Assembly (NCBI RefSeq): GCF_009910675.1
Contig: NZ_RSEJ01000012.1
Location: 89,423 to 153,422 of the forward strand
DNA from: Photobacterium alginatilyticum
GTDB lineage: Bacteria > Pseudomonadota > Gammaproteobacteria > Enterobacterales > Vibrionaceae
Length of the DNA: 64,000 nucleotides
Reading direction: 5' to 3'
Of this stretch, positions 20,131-29,937 are shown in pieces. The notes under the pieces were generated by a model. That model was given only the letters and a program-made list of their open reading frames with translations. It searched no databases and had not been told where the DNA came from. How positions within the stretch are numbered: the stretch's first letter is position 1; every line of letters begins with the position of its first letter. Made by a program: the position numbers and the translations under genes.

Positions 20131-20958
20131 TTGCAGATGTATTCTCTGCCTCAGACGAACCCAGACAGTGTGGTTCTCCTCCAAATTACCGATACCCATC
20201 TATTTGCCAATGAGGCAGGTAGCCTGCTGGGTGTCGCGACCAAGGACAGCTTTCATGCCGTAATGGATGCTGTTGATGCGGCTGCGCGTCCGTTTGATGC
20301 TGTGGTTGCAACCGGTGATATCTCTCAGGACCATAGCGAACGGTCTTACCAGCGTTTCAGCGACGGTATCTCGCGTTGGTCGCAGCCCTGTTTCTGGCTG
20401 CCGGGCAATCATGACTATCAGCCGAGCATGTCCTCGGTATTGCCGTCTCCGCAAATCAAGCCTTGCCAGCAGGTACTGGCTGGCGAGCACTGGCAGGTGA
20501 TCCTGTTAGACAGCCAGGTTCAGGGTGTCCCGCACGGAGAGCTGAGCGATGCGCAGCTAGCGATGCTGGATGAGGCGCTGGCATCCCAGCCTCAGCGTCA
20601 TGCACTGGTATTGTTGCACCACCACCCGCTGGAGGCTGGCAGTGCCTGGCTGGATCAGCATAAATTGCATAATGCCGATGCATTCTGGCTGGTTGTGGAC
20701 AAATACCCGCAGCAGGTAAAGGCTGTATTGTGCGGCCATATTCATCAGGAGCTGGATCGCCTCTACCACGGGGTACGGGTACTGGCGACACCGTCGACCT
20801 GTATTCAGTTTCAGCCTGATTCCAACGATTTTGCGCTGGACAAGCTTAATCCTGGCTGGCGCTACCTTGAACTTATGGCCGATGGCCGGGTGGTAACCTC
20901 GGTTTCCCGGTTGCAGGGCGAGTGTTTTGCCCCCCAGTTCGATGCAGGCGGCTACTAG
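20131..20958 (+). CDS. cpdA: 3',5'-cyclic-AMP phosphodiesterase
   Basis: CpdA degrades cAMP and so damps CRP signalling. It belongs to the calcineurin-like metallophosphoesterase class; the metal-binding motifs DTHLF (about 21-25), TGDIS, LPGNHDYQ, LLHHHPLE and CGHIHQE appear in order. It is 275 residues from a TTG at 20131; an ATG two codons later (20137) is equally possible and neither has an ideal RBS. The next gene, yqiA, starts directly after the stop codon. Confidence 0.92.
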   Translation: MQMYSLPQTNPDSVVLLQITDTHLFANEAGSLLGVATKDSFHAVMDAVDAAARPFDAVVATGDISQDHSERSYQRFSDGISRWSQPCFWLPGNHDYQPSMSSVLPSPQIKPCQQVLAGEHWQVILLDSQVQGVPHGELSDAQLAMLDEALASQPQRHALVLLHHHPLEAGSAWLDQHKLHNADAFWLVVDKYPQQVKAVLCGHIHQELDRLYHGVRVLATPSTCIQFQPDSNDFALDKLNPGWRYLELMADGRVVTSVSRLQGECFAPQFDAGGY

Positions 20959-21537
20959 ATGAAACCGCTATTGCTTTATATCCATGGCTTTAATAGCTCT
21001 CCGAAATCACTGAAGGCGACGGAGATGGCGGAGTATTGTCGTCAGCACCGTCCGGATATTCGTGTAGAGATCCCGCAAATGCCGTGCTATCCGGCCGAGG
21101 CAGCAAGTTTCATTGATGATCTTGTTTGCTCACTGCGGCAGGATCACCAGATTGGGTTAGTCGGCAGCTCCCTGGGGGGCTACATTTCAACCTGGCTCAA
21201 TCATCGCTACCAACTCCCGGCCGTAGTCGTTAATCCTGCCGTCAAGCCGTATGAGTTACTGGTAGACTACCTGGGGGAACAGGAAAATCCCTATACTGGC
21301 GAGCGTTACCTGCTTGAGGCCAGGCATATGGAAGAGCTAAAGCAGATGGATGTGCCGGAAATAACGACACCAGAGCTGTTTTGGCTGATGCAGCAAGAAG
21401 GTGATGAAGTTCTCGATTACCGTCAGGCCGTGGCTAAATATGCTGCCTGCAAGCAAACCGTGGAGCCTGAAGGCGATCACAGTTTTATCGGTTTTGACCG
21501 TTTCCCCGCTGAAATCATTAAGTTTTTAGGGCTCTAA
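20959..21537 (+). CDS. yqiA: Esterase YqiA, alpha/beta hydrolase
   Basis: A small 192-residue alpha/beta hydrolase of the YqiA/UPF0227-like group with esterase activity in E. coli. The nucleophile elbow GSSLGG is at 69-74 (Ser71), the oxyanion-side motif YIHGFNSSP is at the N-terminus, and the catalytic His is probably in EGDHSF near residue 175. The start abuts the cpdA stop with no gap, so translation is likely coupled. Confidence 0.9.
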   Translation: MKPLLLYIHGFNSSPKSLKATEMAEYCRQHRPDIRVEIPQMPCYPAEAASFIDDLVCSLRQDHQIGLVGSSLGGYISTWLNHRYQLPAVVVNPAVKPYELLVDYLGEQENPYTGERYLLEARHMEELKQMDVPEITTPELFWLMQQEGDEVLDYRQAVAKYAACKQTVEPEGDHSFIGFDRFPAEIIKFLGL

Positions 21538-21679
21538 ACCGTTGCCAGGCGGGTAATCGCCGAGTGACGGGTGATGGAGCCGGACTCACAATTGTGGGCA
21601 TTATCCTCGACCTCAGCTTGACAACCGGGCTGGGGTTACTGACTATTGTGGCAAAAATTTTCTCGTAAACTTCCGTAAT

Positions 21680-23563
21680 ATGACAGATCAAAGCTATAAC
21701 GCTGGAGCCATTGAGGTTCTCAATGGCCTTGAGCCAGTACGCCGCCGTCCCGGCATGTACACCGATACGGTCAGGCCTAACCACCTCGGTCAAGAGGTTA
21801 TCGATAACAGTGTCGATGAAGCATTGGCCGGCCATGCCCGCAAAGTTGAAGTCATCCTCCATGCGGATCAGTCCCTAGAGGTCATTGATGACGGCCGTGG
21901 TATGCCGGTGGACATCCACCCGGAAGAAGGGGTATCAGGCGTTGAGCTGATCCTCTGTAAGCTGCATGCCGGTGGCAAGTTCTCCGGCAAGAACTACCAG
22001 TTCTCCGGTGGTTTGCACGGGGTTGGTATTTCGGTGGTGAATGCCCTGTCGACACGTGTCGAAGTAACCGTGAAGCGTGATGGTCAGATGTACCAAATTG
22101 CGTTCGAAAACGGCGACAAGGTATCCGAGCTAGAGGTGATAGGTACTTGCGGCCGTCGTGCCAAGGGAACACGGGTACATTTCTGGCCGAACGCGACATA
22201 TTTTGATAGCCCGAAATTCTCGGTATCCCGCTTAAAAAGCAATTTAAAAGCCAAAGCGGTCTTATGCCCGGGGCTTGAGATCGTCTTTACGGATAAGAAC
22301 ACCGATGAAACCCTGCGCTGGTGCTATGAAGATGGCTTGAAGGACTATCTTGCCGAAGGCGTTAAGGGCTACACCTTACTTCCGGAAGAGCCGTTTACCG
22401 GAGTGTTTAGCGGCCAGACTGAAGCGGCTGACTGGGCATTGCTGTGGCTGCCGGAAGGCGGCGAGCTGATCACCGAAAGTTACGTTAACCTGATCCCGAC
22501 AGCGCAGGGTGGTACCCATGTCAACGGCCTGCGCCAAGGCCTGCTGGATGCGATGCGAGAATTCTGTGAGTTCCGTAATATGCTGCCACGCGGTGTCAAG
22601 CTGACGGCAGATGATATCTGGGAGCGTTGTGCCTACGTACTGTCAGTGAAAATGCAGGATCCGCAGTTTGCCGGCCAGACCAAAGAGCGTCTGTCCTCGC
22701 GTCAGTGCGCGGCGTTTGTTTCCGGGGTGGTGAAAGATGCCTTCAGCCTGTGGCTGAACGAGCGTCCTCAGCTGGCCGAGCAGCTGGCTGAGGTGTGTAT
22801 TGCCAACGCCCATCGCCGTATGCGTGCCAGCAAGAAAGTGGTTCGTAAGAAAATTGCTTCCGGACCTGCCTTACCGGGCAAGTTGGCAGACTGTTCGCAG
22901 CAGGATCTAAACCGTACTGAACTGTTTTTGGTGGAAGGGGATTCGGCGGGTGGATCGGCCAAGCAGGCTCGTGACCGGATGTTCCAGGCGATTATGCCGT
23001 TGCGTGGTAAGATCCTGAATACCTGGGAAGTCTCGGCCGATCAGGTACTGGCCTCACAAGAGGTCCATGATATTTCTGTCGCGCTGGGTATTGACCCTGA
23101 CAGTGATGATCTGAGCGGACTGCGCTACGGTAAAATCTGCGTCCTCGCGGATGCGGACTCCGATGGTTTGCACATTGCAACCCTGCTGTGTGCGCTGTTT
23201 ATGAAGCACTTCGAGGCACTGGTGCGTGCAGGCCATGTCTATATTGCCATGCCACCGCTATACCGGATTGACCTGGCCAAAGAAGTTTACTACGCACTGG
23301 ATGAGGCCGAAAAAGATGGCATTATCGAGCGCCTGAGCAGCAAGCGAGGCAAGATCAATGTCCAGCGATTCAAAGGTCTGGGTGAGATGAACCCGCTTCA
23401 GCTGCGTGAAACCACCATGGATCCGAATACCCGCCGTCTGGTTCAGCTAACCATTGATGATGATCAGCAGACCAATGAAATGATGGACATGCTGCTGGGC
23501 AAGAAACGGGCGGAAGACCGTCGTTACTGGCTGCAGGACAAAGGCGATATGGCAGAGGTGTAA
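21680..23563 (+). CDS. parE: DNA topoisomerase IV subunit B
   Basis: ATPase subunit of topoisomerase IV, the chromosome decatenase. The 627 residues include the GHKL ATP-binding site (NSVDEALAG, then VIDDGRGMPVDIHPEEG) and the TOPRIM signature LVEGDSAGGSAKQARD, with the acidic DADSDG motif further on. It is the usual neighbour of parC, 104 bases away. The 142-base gap after yqiA could hold its own promoter. Confidence 0.97.
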   Translation: MTDQSYNAGAIEVLNGLEPVRRRPGMYTDTVRPNHLGQEVIDNSVDEALAGHARKVEVILHADQSLEVIDDGRGMPVDIHPEEGVSGVELILCKLHAGGKFSGKNYQFSGGLHGVGISVVNALSTRVEVTVKRDGQMYQIAFENGDKVSELEVIGTCGRRAKGTRVHFWPNATYFDSPKFSVSRLKSNLKAKAVLCPGLEIVFTDKNTDETLRWCYEDGLKDYLAEGVKGYTLLPEEPFTGVFSGQTEAADWALLWLPEGGELITESYVNLIPTAQGGTHVNGLRQGLLDAMREFCEFRNMLPRGVKLTADDIWERCAYVLSVKMQDPQFAGQTKERLSSRQCAAFVSGVVKDAFSLWLNERPQLAEQLAEVCIANAHRRMRASKKVVRKKIASGPALPGKLADCSQQDLNRTELFLVEGDSAGGSAKQARDRMFQAIMPLRGKILNTWEVSADQVLASQEVHDISVALGIDPDSDDLSGLRYGKICVLADADSDGLHIATLLCALFMKHFEALVRAGHVYIAMPPLYRIDLAKEVYYALDEAEKDGIIERLSSKRGKINVQRFKGLGEMNPLQLRETTMDPNTRRLVQLTIDDDQQTNEMMDMLLGKKRAEDRRYWLQDKGDMAEV

Positions 23564-23610
23564 GCCTCGTTATTTAGGCCGTAAAGCCCTGACCTTCTCA
23601 AAATATGATG

Positions 23611-23639
23611 GCTACTGCCTGCTGATGGCGGGCGGTAGC
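23611..23639 (+). other. Intercistronic hairpin, parE-parC
   Basis: GCTACTGCC pairs with GGCGGTAGC (one G-U) around 11 bases, without a T run. It is probably an mRNA stability or attenuation element rather than a full terminator. Confidence 0.45.
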
Positions 23640-23667
23640 AAAGAATGATTGAACGGAATACCCAACG

Positions 23668-25932
23668 ATGACTGATGTCTCAATGGACGGCGTTGAACAG
23701 CTCCCGCTGAGGAAGTTTACCGAAGACGCTTATCTCAATTACTCCATGTACGTAATCATGGATCGTGCCCTGCCGTTTATTGGTGATGGCCTGAAACCTG
23801 TACAGCGCCGTATTATCTACGCAATGTCAGAGCTTGGCCTGTCAGCGACGGCGAAATACAAGAAGTCGGCCCGTACTGTCGGTGACGTACTGGGTAAGTA
23901 CCACCCTCATGGTGATTCAGCCTGTTACGAAGCCATGGTACTGATGGCGCAGCCGTTCTCCTACCGCTACCCGCTGGTGGACGGGCAGGGGAACTGGGGT
24001 GCCCCGGATGATCCGAAATCGTTCGCGGCCATGCGTTATACCGAATCGCGCCTGTCACGTTTCTCCGAGGTACTACTCGGTGAACTGGGGCAGGGAACGG
24101 CCGACTGGGTACCGAACTTCGACGGTACAATGAAAGAGCCGAAGATGCTGCCGGCCCGCTTGCCGCATATCCTGTTGAACGGGGTAACCGGTATCGCCGT
24201 TGGTATGGCGACGGATATCCCGCCGCATAATGCCCGTGAGGTGGCCAATGCGGCCGTGCATCTGATCGAGAACCCGAAAGCCGATCTGGATGAACTGATG
24301 ACGATTGTCCAGGGGCCTGACTATCCGACAGAAGCCGAGATCATCACGCCTAAGAGCGATCTGAAGAAAGTTTATCGTACCGGTCGCGGCAGCATTAAGA
24401 TGCGTGCCGTCTGGCACAAGGAAAACGGTGATATCGTGATCACGGCATTGCCGCATCAGGTTTCCGGCTCGAAGCTGCTTGAGCAGATTGCCGCACAAAT
24501 GCGGGCCAAGAAGCTGCCGATGGTCGATGATCTGCGTGATGAATCCGATCACGAGAACCCGACCCGTATCGTGATTGTTCCGCGTTCAAACCGTATTGAC
24601 TGCGAACAGCTGATGAATCACCTGTTTGCTTCTACGGATCTGGAGAAGAGCTTCAGGGTTAACCTCAATATGCTGGGCCTTGACGGGCGTCCGCAGGTGA
24701 AGGGGCTGGTTCAGATTGTCACCGAGTGGCTGGCGTTTCGTCGTGACACGGTTCGCCGTCGTCTCCAGTTCCGTTTGGATAAAGTGATTGCCCGCCTGCA
24801 TATCCTTGAGGGTTTGCTGGCTGCGTATCTCAACATTGACGAGGTGATTGAGATCATCCGTACCGAGGATGATCCGAAAGCCGAGCTGATGTCACGCTTT
24901 GACTTAAGCGCTATTCAGGCTGATGCGATTCTGGAAATTAAGCTGCGCCAGTTGGCGAAGCTGGAAGAAATCAAGATCCGCGGCGAGCAGGACGAGCTAT
25001 CGAAAGAGCGTGAGAAGCTCGAAAAGCTGCTGGGATCAGAGCGTCGTCTCAATACCCTGATTAAGAAAGAGCTGCTGGCCGATGCCGAGAAATACGGCGA
25101 TGATCGTCGCTCGCCGCTGGTTGAACGTGCCGAGGCCAAGGCGCTGACCGAGCGCGATCTGGTGCCAAGCGAAGCCATCACGGTGGTACTGTCGGAGAAA
25201 GGCTGGATCCGTCATGCCAAGGGCCATGAGGTGGATCCGACCTCGCTGAGCTATAAATCCGGTGACGGCTATCTGGCCCATGCCCGCGGCAAGAGTAACC
25301 TGCCGGCGATTTTCCTCGGTACGGACGGTCGCAGCTATGCGCTGGAGTCCCATAGCCTGCCATCGGCGCGAAGCCAGGGCGAGCCGATTACCGGTCGTCT
25401 TAACCTGACACCGGGCTCGAGTATGCGCCAGGTGATGATGGCGGACGATGATCAGCTATGGCTGATGGGATCGGACGCCGGTTACGGCTTTATCTGCAAG
25501 ACAACCGATATGGTCTCGAAGAACAAGAGTGGCAAGGCGCTGTTGACGGTTCCCGAGAATGCCGAGGTGATGGCCCCTCAGCCGATTAATGATATTGACA
25601 GTGACGAAATCCTGGCCATTACCAATGAAGGACGGATGTTGCTGTTCCCGATCAAAGATTTGCCGCAGTTAGGTAAAGGCAAAGGGAATAAGATCATCAA
25701 TATTCCGGCGGCTCGCTCCAAGGCCCGGGAAGAGTTTCTTTCCCAGCTTATTGTTCTGCCAGCGAGCGGACATGTCACGATTTATGCGGGTAAGCGTAAG
25801 CTTGGGCTGAAGCCGTCGGATCTCGATAATTTCCGCGGTGAGCGTGGTCGACGGGGCTCATTGCTTCCACGGGGACTGCAACGTGTGACCCGGATGGAAG
25901 TCGAACACCCTGACGCGCCGGCTGGCGAATAA
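23668..25932 (+). CDS. parC: DNA topoisomerase IV subunit A
   Basis: DNA-cleaving subunit of topoisomerase IV. The 754 residues carry the catalytic tyrosine in [10 protein letters not shown] (Tyr124) and the quinolone-determining stretch [12 protein letters not shown]. The positions equivalent to E. coli Ser80 and Glu84 are here Ser84 and Glu88, so no target-site quinolone-resistance substitution is seen. The C-terminal beta-pinwheel domain follows from about residue 500. The length is ordinary. Confidence 0.97.
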   Translation: MTDVSMDGVEQLPLRKFTEDAYLNYSMYVIMDRALPFIGDGLKPVQRRIIYAMSELGLSATAKYKKSARTVGDVLGKYHPHGDSACYEAMVLMAQPFSYRYPLVDGQGNWGAPDDPKSFAAMRYTESRLSRFSEVLLGELGQGTADWVPNFDGTMKEPKMLPARLPHILLNGVTGIAVGMATDIPPHNAREVANAAVHLIENPKADLDELMTIVQGPDYPTEAEIITPKSDLKKVYRTGRGSIKMRAVWHKENGDIVITALPHQVSGSKLLEQIAAQMRAKKLPMVDDLRDESDHENPTRIVIVPRSNRIDCEQLMNHLFASTDLEKSFRVNLNMLGLDGRPQVKGLVQIVTEWLAFRRDTVRRRLQFRLDKVIARLHILEGLLAAYLNIDEVIEIIRTEDDPKAELMSRFDLSAIQADAILEIKLRQLAKLEEIKIRGEQDELSKEREKLEKLLGSERRLNTLIKKELLADAEKYGDDRRSPLVERAEAKALTERDLVPSEAITVVLSEKGWIRHAKGHEVDPTSLSYKSGDGYLAHARGKSNLPAIFLGTDGRSYALESHSLPSARSQGEPITGRLNLTPGSSMRQVMMADDDQLWLMGSDAGYGFICKTTDMVSKNKSGKALLTVPENAEVMAPQPINDIDSDEILAITNEGRMLLFPIKDLPQLGKGKGNKIINIPAARSKAREEFLSQLIVLPASGHVTIYAGKRKLGLKPSDLDNFRGERGRRGSLLPRGLQRVTRMEVEHPDAPAGE

Positions 25933-25955
25933 CAGCCACCGTTGTCATTGATACC

Positions 25956-25983
25956 AAAAGCCCTCAAAATTGAGGGCTTTTTT
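25956..25983 (+). terminator. Intrinsic terminator of parC
   Basis: AAAAGCCCTCAA / TTGAGGGCTTTT followed by further Ts, 24 bases past parC. Confidence 0.88.
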
Positions 25984-26083
25984 CATAATATTGAAGCCAT
26001 AGACAATAATTTGTGTACTTAGAGGGTGTAATTTCCCGTTGCCTGAGTATACTAGCGAACGCTTGTACGCTGAGGAGAGTTCC

Positions 26084-26809
26084 ATGATATTTTTATTGCG
26101 CATGGTCGCTGTCGCAATTTTTGCAGTTGTCATGTTTGTATTTGGCTGTGGCTACTGTTTGCTGAGCCCGCGCAACCCGAAAAATGTTCATAATGTGGGT
26201 CGCCATTTTTGTAAAATGGCCCGGATCTTTGGGATTAAACTGGAACTCCGCTATGCCGAAGGGGCCGACGATGTCGGTGCCAGCATTTATATTGCCAACC
26301 ACCAGAACAACTATGACTTGTTCACGGTATCTGGTGCCATTATGCCCCGTACCGTTACCGTCGGTAAGAAAAGTCTTGTCTGGATGCCGTTATTTGGTCA
26401 GCTGTACTGGCTGACGGGCAATATCCTGATTGACCGTGCGAACCGCAGTCGGGCTGCCGGGACAATCAGCCAGATTGTCGAGAAAATTAAGCAGCTTCAG
26501 GTATCTGTATGGATGTTTCCGGAAGGAACCCGTTCACGTGGCCGTGGCCTGCTGCCGTTCAAGACCGGTGCGTTTCATGCCGCCATTGGCGCCGGCGTAC
26601 CTGTTGTGCCTATTGTCTGCAGCTCAACTGAACATGTAAACATGAATCGCTGGGATAACGGCGTGGTGATTGTTGAGGTAATGCCGCCAGTCGTGACTGA
26701 AGGGTATACCAAAGAAGATGTTCGCCAGTTATCTAACCAGTGTCGTACAATCATGGAAAATAAACTGGCTGAGCTCAATGCCGAAGCCGTTCAGCGTTCG
26801 GCAAAATAG
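26084..26809 (+). CDS. plsC: 1-acyl-sn-glycerol-3-phosphate acyltransferase
   Basis: PlsC acylates lysophosphatidate to phosphatidate at the inner membrane. It is 241 residues from the ATG at 26084 (GAGGAG upstream). There is an N-terminal membrane helix (about 2-25), the acyltransferase motif NHQNNYD (His73, Asp78), and the glycerol-phosphate binding motif FPEGTRS (145-151). The frame is open a further 15 codons upstream without support. The location after parC is conserved in this group. Confidence 0.94.
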   Translation: MIFLLRMVAVAIFAVVMFVFGCGYCLLSPRNPKNVHNVGRHFCKMARIFGIKLELRYAEGADDVGASIYIANHQNNYDLFTVSGAIMPRTVTVGKKSLVWMPLFGQLYWLTGNILIDRANRSRAAGTISQIVEKIKQLQVSVWMFPEGTRSRGRGLLPFKTGAFHAAIGAGVPVVPIVCSSTEHVNMNRWDNGVVIVEVMPPVVTEGYTKEDVRQLSNQCRTIMENKLAELNAEAVQRSAK

Positions 26810-26912
26810 AAATGGCATAATATAGCCTCTGTAGTACAGAACTGGATAATACTAAGGACATGCCTGGCGTGTCCTTTTTGCTTTTATAGATATAGATATA
26901 GATGTAGATATC

Positions 26913-27440
26913 ATGATCGAAGAACAGGTTGTTTTAGTGGATCCTCAAGGCCGGGAGCTGGGACTACAGGAAAAAATGCAGGCCCACCGGGACGGTGCAC
27001 TGCACCTGGCCTTTTCCGTGTTGCTGTACCGGAAAACCGATAATGGCAGGGAGTTTCTGATGCAGCAGCGGGCGCTGGGCAAGTACCACAGTGGCGGTTT
27101 GTGGACCAATACCTGTTGTTCTCACCCGCGTCAGGGAGAATCGATGGAGCAGGCCGGTATACGCCGCCTTGGCGAAGAGATGGGAATTTCCGGTGTAAGC
27201 CAGCTTGAAGATATTGCGACGTTTCTCTATCGTGCCGAGCTGGATAACCAGCTGGTTGAGCACGAGCTGGACCATATCCTGGTGGCTTGTGTCTCCGAGT
27301 TGGGGATTGAGCCAAATAGCAGCGAGGTGATGGGTTACCGTTGGTGGCCGCAGGCCGAGCTGGAACAGGCGGTTGATTCTGAACCTGAGCAGTTTACGGC
27401 CTGGTTCCCGCAGGTTTTGGCGCGGACACTGGTTCGCTGA
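26913..27440 (+). CDS. idi: Isopentenyl-diphosphate delta-isomerase, type I
   Basis: Interconverts IPP and DMAPP. The 175-residue Nudix-fold enzyme carries the catalytic-cysteine segment WTNTCCSHPR (Cys69 by position), the modified Nudix helix RLGEEMG, and the acidic pair in VEHELDH (Glu116, Glu118). It stands alone behind a short TAGATA-rich spacer (26886-26910) and is closed by its own terminator. It is accessory in bacteria that use the MEP pathway. Confidence 0.93.
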   Translation: MIEEQVVLVDPQGRELGLQEKMQAHRDGALHLAFSVLLYRKTDNGREFLMQQRALGKYHSGGLWTNTCCSHPRQGESMEQAGIRRLGEEMGISGVSQLEDIATFLYRAELDNQLVEHELDHILVACVSELGIEPNSSEVMGYRWWPQAELEQAVDSEPEQFTAWFPQVLARTLVR

Positions 27441-27485
27441 GGGTTTCTTCAGCAAGCGCACTTCTTCTGCCTGTGTAACGGGTAT

Positions 27486-27513
27486 AAAAAAAGCTGTCGT
27501 CAGACAGCTTTTT
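27486..27513. terminator. Bidirectional terminator, idi / ridA
   Basis: AAAAAGCTGTC / GACAGCTTTTT with a GTCA loop, between convergent genes. Confidence 0.88.
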
Positions 27514-27543
27514 TGCATCAATGCCTTTTAGTCGCCAATGCCG

Positions 27544-27930
27544 TTACTTACGTACCGCGATAGCTTCGATTTCAATTTTCACATCTTTTGGCAGACGTGC
27601 TACTTCAACACATGAACGCGCAGGATAAGGGGCGTTGTGTTCGTCAAAGAACTTGCCGTACACTTCATTGACGGTGGCGAAATCATTCAAATCTTTTACA
27701 AAAACCGTCATCTTGACAATATCCGCAACTTTCAGGCCGGAAGATTCAACAACAGCTTTGACATTGTCCAGTGACTGACGTGCCTGCTCGGCAATATCCT
27801 CAGACACTTCGCCTGTAACCGGGTTTACAGGGATCTGACCTGAAGTCAGAATCATGTTGCCTAGGTCAACACCTTGTACATAAGGGCCGATAGCTGCTGG
27901 AGCCTGATCTGTGTGTAGTACTTGAGTCAT
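27544..27930 (-). CDS. ridA: Reactive intermediate/imine deaminase RidA
   Basis: RidA hydrolyses reactive enamine/imine intermediates released by PLP enzymes, protecting amino-acid metabolism. The 128 residues include the family signature PARSCVEVARLPKD with the substrate-binding Arg105. It sits beside the ArgR paralogue and the pyrBI/arc genes; in enterobacteria a RidA gene also neighbours pyrBI. It probably has its own promoter in the 107-base gap to argR. Confidence 0.93.
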   Translation of the reverse strand: MTQVLHTDQAPAAIGPYVQGVDLGNMILTSGQIPVNPVTGEVSEDIAEQARQSLDNVKAVVESSGLKVADIVKMTVFVKDLNDFATVNEVYGKFFDEHNAPYPARSCVEVARLPKDVKIEIEAIAVRK

Positions 27931-28037
27931 TGATTGTCCTTACTAAGTCATTCAGAACCTATGTTTAGGGCACTAGTTTGCAGCCCAAAACAATTTAGGT
28001 CAAAGTATTTCCTGTTACTTGTAGCACGTAAGTAAGG

Positions 28038-28532
28038 TTAAGCCGGGATCCCTAATCGTGCTTTTACCACACGCTCGCATTGTTCAATGCGGTTAATGTC
28101 CTTCGGCGCAACCATTACCGTATCATTTCCACCCACGGTTCCCAGGATCTCGGCATGAGGCTGGATATCAATCAGGCGGGCAACAAGCTGCGCGCCGCCG
28201 GGATGGGTCTTGACCACGACCACGAGCTGGTTGTGGGTAATGAATTCGATCTGCGAGGAAATGGATGAACCAACCTGCACCGGCTCATTTTCAACCGTTA
28301 GGCAATAGACCTTTTTGCCGTAGGCATTGGGTACCTTGGCAACGCCGAGTCGTGAGAGCAGACGGGAAACCGTCGACTGACTGACATCATCATATCCCAT
28401 ATCAATCAAACGCTGGCGAATGTCGTCCTGGGTCGAAAAGCTTTGCTGCTGGAGCAGACGCTTGCAGGCTGTAGTGATGTTCTCATCAGATGAAAGTGCA
28501 TCAATCGCGCCGTGTACATCGGATACATTCAC
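28038..28532 (-). CDS. argR: ArgR-family arginine regulator, divergent paralogue
   Basis: A 164-residue ArgR homologue with an N-terminal winged-helix DNA-binding domain (SQSTVSRLLSRLGVAKVPNA, about 58-77) and the C-terminal hexamerisation and arginine-binding domain (HPGGAQLVARLID, then ILGTVGGNDTVMVAPK). The second of the two adjacent aspartates that contact arginine in E. coli ArgR is kept, but the first reads Asn (GGND instead of GDD). The GTG at 28532 has AAGGAG 6 bases upstream; the longer frame to 28682 has no support. Its position beside the arc genes makes it a candidate regulator of arginine catabolism rather than the housekeeping biosynthesis repressor. Confidence 0.85.
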   Translation of the reverse strand: MNVSDVHGAIDALSSDENITTACKRLLQQQSFSTQDDIRQRLIDMGYDDVSQSTVSRLLSRLGVAKVPNAYGKKVYCLTVENEPVQVGSSISSQIEFITHNQLVVVVKTHPGGAQLVARLIDIQPHAEILGTVGGNDTVMVAPKDINRIEQCERVVKARLGIPA

Positions 28533-28676
28533 GGGCAACTCCTTTGTTATTCTATAGGGTATTAAGATCGTATCTCTCTGTATTGCCCGCCTTGTTCCGA
28601 CAAGGAAGTGCGTACTTCGGCAGCCATCTGCACGATGGTCTTCGGGGCAGGCATAACGCAAGTTATAATATAGCCA

Positions 28677-28694
28677 TTGCATAATCTTGCATAA
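28677..28694 (-). promoter_or_regulatory. Putative ARG-box pair upstream of argR
   Basis: TTGCATAATCTTGCATAA is two copies of TTGCATAA ten bases apart, one helical turn. It overlaps where the -35 region would be if TATATT at about 28668-28673 (minus strand) is the argR -10. ArgR half-sites have this flavour, so autoregulation is plausible. Confidence 0.4.
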
Positions 28695-28801
28695 GCATCA
28701 TAACAATAATGTGATTATGTTTTATTGACCCTAATCACCAAAATAAAAAGCCGATTTTTTCTGCTATATGACGAATTTTATTCCGCCATATGCGGCACCC
28801 G

Positions 28802-29794
28802 TTACGGATTTTGAGGAACTTTTTTCTGTGGCTGTGAGGTTAGCTGGGGGCCGGCTTCCGGAGCGCCCCTGAGCCCGGAAAGTGCCTCGGCACTGTTATC
28901 CGGGGCCGTCCTTTGGGCCGGCGGCTGGAAGGTCGAGGAAATGGGCGTCCGGTAGGTTTCGAACGGTGACGAGCTCGCGGCAGCCGTATTGATTTCGCTA
29001 TCGACAGGCGTTAACTGCCTGATATCTGTTTCCTGGAGCCCGTCCGGTGTGTCAGTCACGCTGGCAATGTCGATGACAGGACGGTTGGGACGATTGAGGT
29101 CGGTGACATATTGGGATACCTGAATAGAGGCAAGCGCCGGACTGGCCGAGGCGGTAGCAATACCCAGTGCATCAAGCCAGTCGAAAATAAGGGTGGCAGG
29201 GACAAACTGGCTGTAGCGGACGGCGGGACGCAGGTTGCGCAGATCTTCTGGGTTATGGACGATAGCAACCGTGATCCCGGCAATCTCGCCGTCGGGGTTA
29301 AAGACCGGGCCTCCGCTCATTCCCGACATCACAGGGGCATCACTGAGCGAGTAGAGGCAATCGGTATTGGTGTCGATGACATCCTGGAGGTACTTGCCGT
29401 CCCCTTTGATACTGTTGCCGACTAGCGAATGCCCGTGGTGGGACACGGGCTGGTCCGGATAGATCAGCCCCCAGGTCGGAATACGGTCTGATGAACGGCG
29501 GATCAGGGCGAGATCGCAATAGGGGTGATGAATGACACCGAAGTCCCAGGACAACCGGGCAACATGTTTGGCGGTGATCATATACTCGTCGTTGACCGGA
29601 ACGGCAGAGCCAAAACCGCCGAGCAGGAGCGGGATCCCAATCATGACCATCTGGTTGGCCTGGCTGCCCGGCGCCTGGCTGATCGGGCCATTGCTCATGA
29701 TACAGCCTGACATCAAAGCAAGCGCCAGCACACCTCCACTAAGCCTGGAGAATAGAGAATTGGAATGCAAACCAAAATCTACAACACACTTCAT
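28802..29794 (-). CDS. Trypsin-like serine protease, predicted lipoprotein
   Basis: This 330-residue protein has a lipobox-type signal (LALALMSGC, Cys31 as acylation site) and a chymotrypsin-fold protease domain. The likely triad is His77 (ITAKHVAR), Asp94 (YCDLALIR) and Ser160 (MSGMSGGPVF). After the protease domain comes about 120 residues rich in Pro, Ser, Thr and Ala with no recognised domain. Residues after the Cys are IMS, with no Asp+2 retention signal, so outer-membrane sorting is likely. It interrupts an arginine/pyrimidine gene neighbourhood without obvious functional link. Substrate unknown. Confidence 0.75.
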   Translation of the reverse strand: MKCVVDFGLHSNSLFSRLSGGVLALALMSGCIMSNGPISQAPGSQANQMVMIGIPLLLGGFGSAVPVNDEYMITAKHVARLSWDFGVIHHPYCDLALIRRSSDRIPTWGLIYPDQPVSHHGHSLVGNSIKGDGKYLQDVIDTNTDCLYSLSDAPVMSGMSGGPVFNPDGEIAGITVAIVHNPEDLRNLRPAVRYSQFVPATLIFDWLDALGIATASASPALASIQVSQYVTDLNRPNRPVIDIASVTDTPDGLQETDIRQLTPVDSEINTAAASSSPFETYRTPISSTFQPPAQRTAPDNSAEALSGLRGAPEAGPQLTSQPQKKVPQNP

Positions 29795-29937
29795 GCCGCT
29801 GCCCTTTGAAAGTCGATGAATCCGGCAGTGGCATCGATAGAGATCGATAAAAGGAGTAGCCCTGTCGGTTTTTAGTTGTGATTTTTCAAAGGTAGAGGCA
29901 TTAGTGGGGGCCGAACGCTCTAGAAGTGAGAATAAAA

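Noticed and set aside
23881..24060. Quinolone-resistance substitution in parC
   Set aside because: The Ser and Glu of the determining region are the susceptible-type residues.
28533..28682. Upstream extension of argR to 214 residues
   Set aside because: AAGGAG with a GTG at 28532 and the usual ArgR size indicate the shorter protein; the extension would contain the leader element.
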